Assembly (NCBI GenBank): GCA_004143645.1
Contig: RXPK01000083.1
Location: forward strand, 2,216,228 to 2,280,227
Reading direction: 5' to 3'
DNA from: Protaetia brevitarsis
Taxonomy: Eukaryota > Arthropoda > Insecta > Coleoptera > Scarabaeidae
DNA: 64,000 nt
Shown: piece after piece, positions 10,860 to 21,211 of the stretch
Layout: every line of letters starts with the position of its first letter
Position numbering within the stretch: position 1 is the stretch's first letter
Made by a program: the position numbers and the translations under genes
Notes under the pieces: generated by a model
What the model saw: only the letters and a program-made list of their open reading frames with translations
The model's database searches: none
Told to the model about the DNA's origin: nothing

Positions 10860-12040
10860 TATCGATGATTTAATGCTGATGGCAATGTCACATACAAATT
10901 CAAGTTTGTGTTGATAATTTGAAAAAACATCTTTCTCCGGCTATAAACATTGTTTGTGGTGTCCCGCAGGGCTCTATGCTTGGCCCTACTCTGTTTATTT
11001 TATATGTAAATGACTTGTGCTTATCTTTACCATCGTGTCCATTGTCACAGTATGCTGATGATACAAGTTGCGTTGTTGCTGATTCGACTGTACATTTAGC
11101 GTCTGTTCGCACAAATGCGGTCTTATCGAATATGTGTGCGTGGTGTTGCGAAAATAGGCTAGTGCTCAAAGCGACGAAAACAAGTATGCTACAGTTTCGT
11201 GCTAGCTCCAGTATAAGTAGTAGTTGCTACATCAAGCATGATGGCAAGTCAATTTCCACTGGCGGTAATGTTGGGTTCCTGGGATTGACTGTGGATTGTG
11301 TTCTTAAATTTGAGCAACATTGTACCTCACTTCTAAGTAAACTGTGCTCAGCGTATTATGGAGTTAGGAATTTGAGAAGCACCGTAGATGTTGGCACTTT
11401 GCGAATGTTTTATTTTTCGTACGTGGAGTCTCGATTGAGATATGGACTCATTTTTTGGGGTTCGGCTAGTTGTGCGAGCAAGCTTTTTATATATCAAAAA
11501 AAGATTTTGCGGTGTATGGTGGCTGCGTCCTCCATGACCTCATGTCGTCCTATATTCAAGCAGTTGAAGATTTTGCCTTTGTGGTCACTCTATTTATATG
11601 AATTATTAATATTTTATAAGCGCAACGAAAATTTTTTATTAAAAACGCCGATGTATGTAGCAACATGAGAACTCGTTCTCATAGTCATGTCAGTGTGCCG
11701 ATTCACAGAACAACTTTGTTTGAGCGGGGCCCATACTACAGGTGTGCTGTTTACTTCAATGCGCTGCCAAGACATATAAAGATGGTTAGTACTTTTAATT
11801 CGTTTAAACAGCTATTGAAAGCCTATATTCATGAGCATTCATTTTATAGTGTTGATGAGTACTTGACATGACGGGTAATGGTTGTCTGTTTTACTGTTGT
11901 CTTTGTTTTCTACATTTATATGTTTTTTTTTCCTTATTTTGTATTTCTGATTTTATTGTATTTCTAATATTGACAATGTTCTATGTTGTTTTACGACTAA
12001 AGACAATAAACCCATTATTATTTTATTATTATTATTATTA
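10860..12040 (+). mobile_element. Jockey/CR1-like LINE, 5' truncated
   Basis: A plus-strand 3' fragment: C-terminal half of the RT, stop at 11871, a ~130-bp 3' UTR, then GACAATAAACCC and an (ATT)n tail ending at 12040. The tail matches the style of the nested element at 7196 and the fragment at 26155, suggesting one LINE clade with microsatellite tails. The 5' truncation is somewhere near 10860, judged from the first RT-like residues. Confidence 0.85.
10919..11871 (+). pseudogene. Reverse transcriptase C-terminal half, one frameshift
   Basis: Frame 1 (10919-11668, 249 codons) has VCGVPQGSMLGPTLFILYVN, the catalytic YADDTS, FLGLTVD, a YVESRLRYGLIFWG motif and IYQKKILRCMV. A single frameshift at about 11660 moves the rest into 11665-11871: TRSHSHVSVP, then FNALPRHIK and the terminal DEYLT. 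Otherwise the frame is intact, so the copy is fairly young. The N-terminal endonuclease, the first catalytic Asp motif and ORF1 are absent through 5' truncation. Confidence 0.92.
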
Positions 12041-12344
12041 GAAGTGTGTGCTCTCTGACAAGGCAGATGGCATGTAGGGCGAGAATTTCCGATTGAAGCA
12101 CGTTGACATCAAAAAAAATTACGAATAGCTAGTTACCCCCCTTATTATCTCAGTACGTATGGAGCAAGCGTGTAAGACTGTTGCCAAAAATGTCCTCTCC
12201 TTCAATTTGCGTGTTAATGACCAGTTTCGAAGATGTCGTAGGCACGATAGTGTTGTACTTCGATGGTGATCAATCTCTCATGTATAATGAAAGCATTTAA
12301 GTGCGAAAAAAAGTGGTTTTATTTAGTAAAAAAGTTCGAAATGT
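12041..12344. other. Nothing recognised
   Basis: Unique AT-rich sequence between the LINE tail and repeat C copy 1. Confidence 0.5.
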
Positions 12345-13858
12345 GAACCTGTGTAAGTCAGACATAAATCTAAAGATATTCTTATCTCAGGTAAGTACGT
12401 GAGTCCGCTTAATTAATAACACTAACGTTTTATTAGTAATTCCACTTTTTGCAATATGAATTCAATATCTAGAACGTAAATACGTTTAAATTAAATTTAC
12501 AAATTCCCGCGCTTTCTGAACGTTCGAGCGGTAGTTAAGCTAGGCTTAAATAGACGTGTGAAGCAGAATGGCCAATCTTGATAGTAAATTACTGGATATT
12601 GGGTCGTAACGTAAATACATATTAAATACTTATTAACCTAGTATACTACTAACTTATACAAATTTCGCCAAGTAACTGCAAACCGTTTAACAATGATACG
12701 AACAACTTCCTAACCTTAAAATTTGCTGAACGTATTAAAATCAAATTTCTTATAAGTATAATTCAATTTAGATTAGAATGTTATAATAATACTACTTTAT
12801 TTTCTAGGTAGATTTGACGAGGAATATCTTCTACAAGGCCGAATTCTGCGGACATCGGTGTGGTCAGGAATGTCGGTTATCTGATAGGGGCCCTGGTCAT
12901 CGTAGGTACTTCCGATCACGGAGGATGGCTCGATCAGGACAGGTACATTACTCGGGAAAACCGTCGTTGGAGAAAAATTACCCAAAAGTTGTAGGTCATT
13001 TGGATGATATTTATGTGATAAACTTTGTTTAACAATTAACATTTATTTTTAGGTTGTAATTTGGAATAAAATTGGATTTTATCGAAATAGCCAAGAACAA
13101 ATTGAGACACGTCCATTTCTAACAAAGCTCGGCTGTTGAATGGTTCAAATTGAAAATGTTTTAACCGACTTGGAAGCGATTGTCTTCGATAAGGAGTACC
13201 ACTCTCACAGAATGTCCGTTAATTTAACTGAAATGAGGGGAACATGCATTGTTTTATACATGAGAATGCCCATGTGACGAATGGACTGTCGAATGTTTAC
13301 ACTAAATTAAAATAAATAATAATTGCAAAAATCTGGAATCACCCTTACAATTAAAATATGATACAGGTAGGTGTCTCTTGTACAAGAGAAAAATACATTT
13401 AAATTTTTTAAACACTTATTACTATGTAAAATTAACAATCTTAAAATTCCTTACTGTAACCAAAAAGTAGGCAACCATTTACATTGTCACAGAACCCAAT
13501 TTCCAGCAATTTCCCATGTCTTTCTGATGACTTATCAAAGCAATTGGACTGCCAATGCATATACAAACACTATTAAACTAAATTTAAATGACATAAGTAC
13601 ACTGTAAAAATAATAAGAATGTTCATTTGAATTGAACTTGGATCCGAATTTGATCAGTCAAAATCTATTGTAAAAATACACTATTCAAATTCTAATATTC
13701 ATTTTCGATGTGTAGGTATATCATCTTACTTCCTGAAGGGAATATTCTGAAGGAAAATGCCTTGAAGGACTTGCCAAATGCAGAGATTTCCAACATCACC
13801 TGGACATCGTCTGTGGTTGTCTGCTGCTACATTTTATATCCTTTTCCTTATAATATCT
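12345..13858 (+). repeat. Repeat C, copy 1 (~1.5 kb)
   Basis: Matches 17395-18905 in the same orientation from AAATGTGAA(A/C)C..GTGTAA through GTCGTTGGAGAAAA (near 12965), GATAAACTTTGTTTAACAATTA (near 13016) and GAGACACGTCC, to GTGTAGGTATAT near 13714. Its last ~620 bp also match the inverted copy at 15203-15838. Short open stretches with coding flavour are present. From about 13720 a frame reads LPEGNILKENALKDLPNAEI and continues to a stop near 13859, preceded by an acceptor-like GTGTAG. No known family was recognised. It could be a duplicated host segment or an unclassified element. Confidence 0.75.
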
Positions 13859-15202
13859 AATTAGTTTTAAAATATAACTATTGTAAGTAAAATAGTAACT
13901 TTACATTTAAATAGTATGGAGTATATATTCCATAATAATATATACTAATGCCACAACTATCTTTTTTCAATATAAACCCAGACGTCTGCACGTCCCTGAC
14001 GCGTACTCACCAGTATTTACAGTCTCAATCAATTATACCGGGACTACGTTCGACGAATATCTCAATTAAGCTTTGATTTATCGGTAATATCGTTAGGTGC
14101 TCTCTCGCCTGCATACACCTACCACGGCTACGCGCGCATTCACGGGCTCCCGTCGCGTCGTCATTCGGTTACAGCCGTGGGTTTTGCGTTTTACCCGGGC
14201 CGTAGCGACGGCGGCGGCGGCGGCGGTCCGTGGGTGGGCGAACGGAGGCAAATTAGATTGCGGCTAGATGCCTGGGAGCAGTGATTGCGAATTGCTATTC
14301 CGCGAAGCGTCGCGCACTACACGGCGAGAGCGCCTCTCGTTTGGTCGCGCAAATTGCGTTAGTGCCGGAAACAAGGAGCCCGAATTAAAATCAAAACGCG
14401 ATTAATGCCTCTCGCGAGTCGGAGCGGGGCGGTTAGACGCCTCGCTCGGCTGGCAAGCGGAAAATCGCGACGAGACGGGAAAAAACAACAACGCTGCTAA
14501 CAAAAAGCTGTCGGGAGGTTTCTGTTTTTTTTTCACGTAATTATTTTGCGGGAATTGGTGGGAGTAAAACGATATGAAGCTGTTGTGAAATCCTGCTTCG
14601 GGTGTTCTTTTAGAACGTTGCGTACGTTTCGATATGTTCACGCAAAACGTAGACTGGAACAAAAGAATTACGAGTCACACTACTACTAGAACGGTTGAAG
14701 AAACTAATTTTCAATTATTCTTCGGTAATGATATTTAATGTTGAATAACGCAGTTTCAGTTAATTATTGCTCTATTACGGAAAAAGAAATTAAATACAAT
14801 TGATCGCGAGGTATAGCTCCTCCCACAAAAAGGTTAACAATCTGAATCGCGATTTTGATTATATATTCTCAGGTTGAACTATACATATAGCTGTGCTTAT
14901 TGGAGATAATTTTATTCGTGCCAGCCGCAGAGTAGACTAATACGTAATGTTTAACTCGTATTGATAAATTCATATTTACTGTCCGCTATTAATTTGTAAA
15001 TTGTCTAGAAAGTTGTTTGACGACCTTGATTTATTATTATTAGTTTTCAAATAAGGGTATCCATTCAGTTTAAGGCGCAACAAGTTTGCGGCAAAAATCA
15101 TAAACGGAAGCATTTGTGTTTATCCGATATTCGCCTCTTATAACATATTTTTCATTGAATCCTCGCATAACTAAAATACTGTTATGGTACATATACTAGA
15201 TA
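13859..15202. other. Spacer between inverted repeat C arms, with GC-rich island
   Basis: Flanked by inverted copies of repeat C. 13980-14480 is GC- and CpG-rich and includes a (CGG)6 run near 14207-14227. 14500-15200 returns to AT-rich. Frames in the island lack recognisable domains. CpG richness in an otherwise AT-rich genome could mark a promoter or 5' UTR of a host gene, but no coding exon was seen. Confidence 0.45.
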
Positions 15203-15838
15203 TTATAAGAAAAAGGATATAATATGTAGCAGCAGACAGCCAAACGATGTCCAGGTGATGTAGGAAATCTCTGCATTTGGCAATTCCTTCAAGGCATTTT
15301 CCTTTAGAATATTCACTTCAGGAAGTAAGATGATCAGCAGTGATATACCTACACATCGAAAATGAATATTAGAATTTGAATAGTGTATTTTTACAATAGA
15401 TATTGACAGATCAAATATGGATCCAAGTTCAATTCAAATGAACATTCTTATTATTTTTACAGTGTATGTATTTCATTTAAATTTAGTCTAATAATGCTTG
15501 TATATGCATTGGCAGTCCAATTGCTTTGATACGTCAACAGAAAGACATGGGAAATTGCTGGAAATTGGGTTCTGTGACAATTCTATGTGTATAAATGCTT
15601 GTTTACTTTTTGGGTGCAGTAATGAATTTTAAGATTGTTAATTTTAAATAGTAATAAGTGTTTAAAAATTTTAAACGTATTTTTCTCATAATTAAGAGAC
15701 ACCTACCTTTATCATATTTTAATTGTAAGCTGATTCCAGTATTTTGCAATTATTATTTATTTTTATTTGGTTTAAACTTTCGACAGTTCATTCGGTCACA
15801 TGGGCATCTCATGTACAAAACAATGGATATTCCCCTCA
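15203..15838 (-). repeat. Repeat C, inverted partial copy
   Basis: Reverse complement of about 13240-13858, similar throughout: GCAGCAGACAGCC near 15230, CATTTGGCAATTCCTTCAAGG near 15276, and AGACATGGGAAATTGCTGGAAA near 15543. It breaks off at about 15838, exactly where a truncated LTR-like copy begins. Arms of ~620-635 bp around a 1.34 kb spacer form a large inverted repeat. Confidence 0.85.
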
Positions 15839-16798
15839 TAAAACCACGACAAGTAAATTGTGAGTGAAAGAAATCTGACTTTCTTACAAAAAAAGAAAAA
15901 TTGAAAAGGTTTAATTTAAAATAAAAGAACAGAATTTTGAATGACGTTAATAAACAACCAAGAATTTTATTATATAAAAAAAAAACAAGTTAATTACAAT
16001 TTGCAGAAAAAAAAAACCGTGAACAGAGGGTCCTGGCTTAAATCAAAAACTGCTCGAGATTCTAAATTACAATAGGACAATGCTAAATCCTATATCAAAG
16101 CAAAAGATTAAGTAGTTCAGGAAGATAATTCTATTTCTCAATAAAATCCACGTGGTTTCAAATTAAAACAAACTAAATTAAACGTGGACAAATACTAATA
16201 ATAAACAAAAGAAAAATCTAAATGCAAGCACAAAGCTTGCACTCACTCAAACCGAGGTGATAGATAATTAAAAATGAATCAGCAAAATAAAAAAAACTAA
16301 AATATCTTCCCCAACAAAAATAATAAATGATCTTATACCTAAAATGTGTACACATCAATACAATACCAATTATTATTAAGCGAGTTCCTTGATGGACAAA
16401 ATAAAAGACAATTTAAGCGAAACAAATCTCTATATCAAAAGTATTCACAAAATGGCAGCCAACATTTTAAAATTACATGTACTCACGCTCTCGTCTACCT
16501 AGGAACTGCTTCATACAATTCACCAGTCCTTTTTTGTAACAACAACAGCTGCGTGACAACGCAACGCAACAAAATCTTATACGCCAACATCCAAAAGAAT
16601 AACCAATGAATCAAACTAACGAGCGCTAGACATTTAAATAAATGAAATTAAACAATTAACTCATTAATCTAATCTTATATAAAAATAAAATATACATCTG
16701 TGAAAATTCTCTCGAAACATTGACAAAGACTGAACGGAGTAAACATGACATCTGAATTTGCGAAAAACGGGGTGAAATCGGGGTGCCAGTCCACAGCA
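15839..16798 (-). repeat. Solo-LTR-like repeat, copy 2, 3' truncated
   Basis: Minus-strand copy: its 5' end is at 16798, where the reverse complement reads TGCTGTGGACTGGCACCCCG. It carries the family landmarks CCACGTGG (near 16150), ATAGGA..TCCTAT (16071-16092) and the poly-T/AATAAA region (15950-16010). It stops near 15838, lacking the last ~170 bp of the family consensus. The direct junction with repeat C implies a deletion or recombination there. Confidence 0.75.
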
Positions 16799-16899
16799 CT
16801 ACGTATACCGAGTTACTCACGTTAGCCGTTCGTTAGAAGTTTTCTCGGTTAGAAGAAACTTAGAATTCTTAATTTTTGGACTTCAGGGTTAGTCGACAT

Positions 16900-17294
16900 A
16901 CTCTCTCATTTTAAAATATTCTAAAGGACGTACCACTTCCGGTTATACCGGAAGTCGCCACTAACTCCCTTATTTTAAATGGAACACCCGGTATATTATA
17001 TCATTTTTGGATTTTTGAGAAAATTTCATGATGTGTACCATCGAGTTTCTTTATACCTATTTTCATTTGTTTCTGAGATATCTTGATTATTTCGAAATAT
17101 GTAATCTTATTTTCAATACTGCGCCTTTTACCCACTTTCGTCCGGTGGCAAGTGTGGATGTAAGCACAAGAATGGTGCTTTCGAAATCCACATTGACAAT
17201 TTACTTATCGCATACAGGGCGTCAAAAATTTGATGGCCAATTAGATTATTTTTAAAGTTGAAAAAGTTGGTCTTTTTAAGTGTGACACCCTGTA
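16900..17294. repeat. MITE-like termini with CCGGTA / CCTGTA ends
   Basis: 16920-16993 is the reverse complement of the 5' part of the MITE at 23511: GGAACACCCGGTA at 16981-16993 with the internal hairpin ACTTCCGG-TTATA-CCGGAAGT beside it. A second end, GTGACACCCTGTA, closes at 17294. Full partners for these ends were not found, so these are broken or overlapping miniature elements. The frame at 17028-17255 has no known domain. Confidence 0.5.
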
Positions 17295-17394
17295 TATTAT
17301 TACATGATCGGATGTAGAATTTAATTCTGCATAACTTTCCCTACAACTATTTCCAACAGTTTTCTTGTTATTCTTTATTTTCTATCAAAAGCCA

Positions 17395-18905
17395 AAATGT
17401 GAAACCGTGTAAAACAACACAGATAAGAAAGTAAATATCTCATGTAAGTCAAATAAGTTCACTTGATAAATAACAATTATACGTTTTTAGTTAGTAATTC
17501 CAAGTCTTGTAATATAAATTCATCATAGAAAATAAATACGTTTAAAATTAACTTTCAAACTAAATTCTCTATGCTCAAAAGACGGGTAAATCAGTATATG
17601 CAACATTTGGTGGTAAAAATTACTGAGTATTCGGTTCGTGCCGTGAATACATATGTATTAACTAGTAAAATTAGAACTGCCACCTTATAAAAGTTTTCCA
17701 CCAGTGCTCAGAAACTGGTTGGTGCGCGGTTATATACAAATGTTTTCCTAACCTAAAATTTCGTCGAACGTATTAAAATAAAATTTCTTATAAGCATATT
17801 AATATTTAGGAAGGAGTAAATCGACAGGCAAGTCTGATCTGGCATCGAATGGGGACTCTCGTACTTCTAACTACGGAGAATGGCTAAGGACAAGAACATA
17901 CCTCAGAAAAAACGTCGTTGGAGAAAATTTATTCAACAATTATGTAGGTAAAATTAATATGATAAACTTTGTTTAACAATTAATCATCATTTTTAGATTG
18001 GAATTTGGATTTTTTAAGGAGTGGTAACGTCTAAGCTATATTTTTAGCTTGTCAGGCCCCCGCCGAGCCAAATCTTCCTCCTAATCAACATTAGGACCCC
18101 GGAAAGCAACGGATTATCGTAATTGACCAGAGCGAGATTTGAACCCCGGACTCCGCACTGATAGCCAAGCGTGCAAGCTACTCGACTACCAGCCAGGCTA
18201 TAATATAAAATAAATAAGATTTTATCAAAATAGCCGTTATATTTTATAAAGTAACTCGAGACACGTCCGTCTCTCACGAAGGTTGGCTGGTGAATGCCTT
18301 CGAATTGAAATTTTCTAACAAACATCGATAGCGATTGTCTTCGCAAGGGCTGCAAATTGTCTCAGAAAAGTCCGTTAATTTCACCGATATGAGAGGGGAA
18401 TATAGGATATTTAATATGTGAGAATATCCATGTGATCAAATGGAACTATAAAATGGTTAAACTAAATTACAATAAATAATTACTGCAAGATTATGGAATC
18501 GCCTTACATTAATTATAAAATAAAGATGAGGGTGTGTGCATCATAAAAAAAATACTTTTGAAAATTTACAATACAAATTACTAGACTTAATTAACAATCT
18601 TAAAATATTAATTCTACAGTGAGTATACATGTCAATTTTTGACAAAACCGAATCCAAATTGGATTGCAAATATATATAAAAGCACTATTAAACTAAATTT
18701 AATTAAAATAGTTACACTGTAAACAACAATATGTTTCTTCGAACTGAAACTTGATCCAACTTTGATCTGTCAAAATCTGTTGTAAATATAAATAAAATAT
18801 TCAAATCTTATATCAATTTACTCAACCACTACAACATACTATGAGATTCAAAAAGATTATCAATTTCGCTCCTATAGATAGTAACAGGGTGTAGGTATAT
18901 GCCGC
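17395..18905 (+). repeat. Repeat C, copy 2, with SINE insertion
   Basis: Direct copy of 12345-13735, about 5 kb downstream and clearly diverged. Shared blocks include AATACGTTTAAA, TTTCTTATAAGTAT/GCATA, GTCGTTGGAGAAAATT (17912) and AACTTTGTTTAACAATTAATC (17965). A tRNA-derived SINE at about 18010-18205 interrupts it relative to copy 1. Confidence 0.7.
18010..18205 (-). mobile_element. tRNA-derived SINE
   Basis: On the minus strand the sequence begins AGCCTGGCTGGTAGTCGAGT, an A-box-like tRNA head. About 35 bp further it has GGGGTTCAAATCTCGC, a B box of the GGTTCRANYCC type. The spacing fits an internal RNA polymerase III promoter. A tRNA-unrelated body with TTGATTAGGAGGAAG and a CGGCGGGGGCCTGAC segment follows, then an AT-rich end containing an AGCTA..TAGCT hairpin. 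It is absent from repeat C copy 1 at the equivalent point. It is not a functional tRNA because the body extends well past the acceptor arm. Confidence 0.75.
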
Positions 18906-19174
18906 GTGTTTGTAATGAAGGATGGAACTAAGTCAGTGTTGGAACATAAGAAAGTAAACGGATCTGTCATAAATAAGGAAAACGTAACCTATATTTGAAC
19001 TCGCATTATATAAACGACTATGGATTGGTGTTTCTGCTAGTAAAAATGAAATGTAATTGATTTAACTTTACTAAATTATGATTTTATAATTCAGTACTAA
19101 CTGGTGTTTATCTAAATTTATTTATTACTTTAAATTATAGCATACAATTAGTATAATTATTAAGTGACAAAATT
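18906..19174. other. Nothing recognised
   Basis: AT-rich sequence between repeat C and the mariner-like remnant. No terminal repeat of the transposon could be identified. Confidence 0.45.
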
Positions 19175-19800
19175 GCATCAGTTGCTCAGTTCTTCTATGG
19201 TATGCATGCGGTTTCTATAGATCTTATTTTTTAGATAGCCAAACATGAAGTAATCTAATGGGGTTAGATCAGGCGATCTTGGTGGCCATCTTTGTGCTCT
19301 AACGATCCTGTCAGCAAAAAACTGTTGAAGATATTGGCAGGTTTGTCGAGCAGTATGTGCTGGAGCATCATCGTGCTGAAAATAACCTACTTCAAGCTCA
19401 TTTTCTTGTAACTGCAATAAACAATTCCAACATCTGTTGGTAACGTTGGGCTGTTACAGTTTCCTCGCAGAAAATTGGCCCTATTATTCGTTGCCTGGAC
19501 ATAGCTAACCAAACTCCAACTTGTATGGGATGCAATTGCGTTTCTCGAAATTCGTGTGGATTTTCTGCAGACCAGATACGATAGTTTTGTGAATTGATAT
19601 AGCCTGTTAGATAAAACCAGGCTTCATCCGAGAAAAATGATTTGTTTAGCAAGTCATCGTCCCTTAAATTATTATTAAACCAATGACAATATTCCAATCG
19701 CCTATCGTGATCTAATGGTGATAATTCCTGTACCGTAGAAACTTTATAGGGATGAAAATGTAATTTTCTTTTGACAGCTCATTGCGCTGAAGTGTATGAT
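19175..19800 (-). pseudogene. IS630/Tc1/mariner-type transposase, truncated and frameshifted
   Basis: Reads on the minus strand from about 19800 (KRKLHFHPYKV). The first catalytic Asp is in FFSDEAWFYLTGY (about 19640-19600), followed by HPIQVGVWLAMS. A one-base frameshift near 19410 moves into FQHDDAPAH, with the second catalytic Asp, then RWPPRSPDLTPLDYFMFGYL with the third acidic residue. A premature stop at 19178 follows HTIEELSN, and another stop sits near 19785. The N-terminal helix-turn-helix DNA-binding region is missing. In a live element this enzyme cuts and pastes at TA. The 63.7 kb fragment is a related family. Confidence 0.88.
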
Positions 19801-20038
19801 AAGCCTACAAAATTATAAAATGTAATAAACTATTTCACTTAAAGTTAATATTGATTTTTTATTTGTTTGTTGAGCTAATTACCACAGATAAATTCCCTTA
19901 TTTTCTTACAGTATTCAGAAATACTATTGTTGGTGATATTAGATGTAAATATAAACGGTTTGAAAAATATTATAAGATAAATAATCGAAAGATCCTACAA
20001 CACGAACGCCAATGTCGCTAAATGTCAAGAAAATTCAT
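19801..20038. other. Nothing recognised
   Basis: AT-rich spacer between the two DNA-transposon remnants. Confidence 0.45.
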
Positions 20039-20510
20039 TTATGCCCGGTAACATAAACAATAGTTACCTATTTGTCAAAGTTAATCAATGGATAACATCA
20101 AAAATCAGTAACATAAAGGTTTGTTAGGAGATAATCATTTGTTAAATCAGTTGTTAACTTAACCACCGCTATTCCGGTAGTTACACATTTATTAAGATTT
20201 ACCAAAGCACGAAATTTGCCGAATGTGCAACGAAAGTTACCGTGCATGATTGCATCAATAGATGGCGGAATATTTGACGCTTAGGCGGGAAGTCTGTTTG
20301 ACATTTTGACAGAATTTTTATTTTTGATTCAATTTGATCACTGATAAATTAATTTGGAATAAGATAGCAGTAAGTTTAAAATATATACGTTTAGTGATTA
20401 ATACATTACATTTTTATAATTATGGAGGCTAGGTAGCTGTGATTTCAACATTTGATTTCTGACAATATTATCATTAAATTTGACACTATGCATCGTAATA
20501 AGTAAGAAAA

Positions 20511-20690
20511 TGCAGGATGCCGTGGGAAGAGCCAGAAATTTTACGGTACAAGAGAAACACACATCGTTAGCGATCATTGAAAATTATAAAGTAGTTGAAA
20601 ATAAAAAAAAAAAACGGATGGAGTATCTATTAAACAAAAAAAAAAACGGAGTATGAGCAGAAATTACATCTGAATTTAATTGTCATAGTA
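20511..20690 (+). pseudogene. Harbinger Myb/SANT-like DNA-binding protein remnant
   Basis: From ATGCAGGATGCC at 20510 the region reads, in one frame, RARNFTVQEKHTSLAIIENY followed by KVVENKK and TDGVSIK. This matches the trihelix/Myb-SANT start typical of the accessory gene of Harbinger elements (NFT..E...L...IE.YK..IENKKTD). Two poly-A runs have expanded or shifted the frame (20607-20645), and downstream fragments appear in other frames. It is non-functional. Confidence 0.65.
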
Positions 20691-20774
20691 CTACTGGGTT
20701 AAGGATGAAAGAGTAGTTATTTACATTATACAACTTTAGGAAAAAGAACAATCAACACGACCAAATCATTGTTT

Positions 20775-20895
20775 TATTTGCCTTTTTTTCTTATATTTAC
20801 ATGATTCTTCTATAAGCAGTCGTGGTCTATGACGTCTATCATATATGTTGTCCAGTATATCGAATAGTTCTTCATTGGAGGACGATGATTAATCA
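20775..20895 (-). pseudogene. Harbinger transposase N-terminal remnant
   Basis: A minus-strand frame reads SSSSNEELFDILDNIYDRR then HRPRLLIEE. An acidic/serine-rich start followed by RRH.PRL is a common N-terminus of HARBI1-like transposases. It ends after about 40 codons, and the DDE catalytic core is absent, consistent with an internal deletion. Convergent orientation with the Myb-like fragment fits the two-gene layout of the family. Identification rests on a short stretch, so confidence is moderate. Confidence 0.45.
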
Positions 20896-21211
20896 TTCCA
20901 TATATCCGTTTTGGTTATAATCGCTATAACAAACTTGACATAAGCCAGAAGCAAAACCTCGATTACTAAATTTCTAGGTGAAAACGTCAAAGCTTCAAGT
21001 TGGCTCTCTATCGGAACCAAAATGAACTATCAATTTTAGTAAATTTACAGTTAACTAGTTTACAACAGCCATTAATCAGTTGTTAACTAATTACTCGACA
21101 TTTAACAAATGGTTAAGTTTATGTTACGCAACTTTTACTTAACAATTTGTTAGTGCTAACAAATGATTAACTAATCACTTGATTACACACGCTTTATGTT
21201 CCCGGGCATTA

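Larger units (their letters stand above)
20039..21211. mobile_element. PIF/Harbinger deletion derivative with TTA duplication
   Basis: The element 20042-21208 starts TGCCCGGTAACATAAA and ends TTTATGTTCCCGGGCA, inverted termini with 15 of 16 positions matching. TTA flanks both sides (20039-20041, 21209-21211), the TWA target duplication of PIF/Harbinger. The termini extend into ~130 bp of imperfectly inverted, TTAACAAAT-rich subterminal DNA. Inside are remnants of both expected genes, a Myb/SANT-like protein on + and the N-terminus of the transposase on -, with the middle deleted. Confidence 0.85.

Noticed and set aside
18050..18205. Functional tRNA gene
   Set aside because: A and B boxes are present but the body extends far past a tRNA, so it is a SINE.
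18044..18355. 103-codon minus-strand frame
   Set aside because: It crosses the tRNA-derived SINE and flanking repeat C; no protein similarity.
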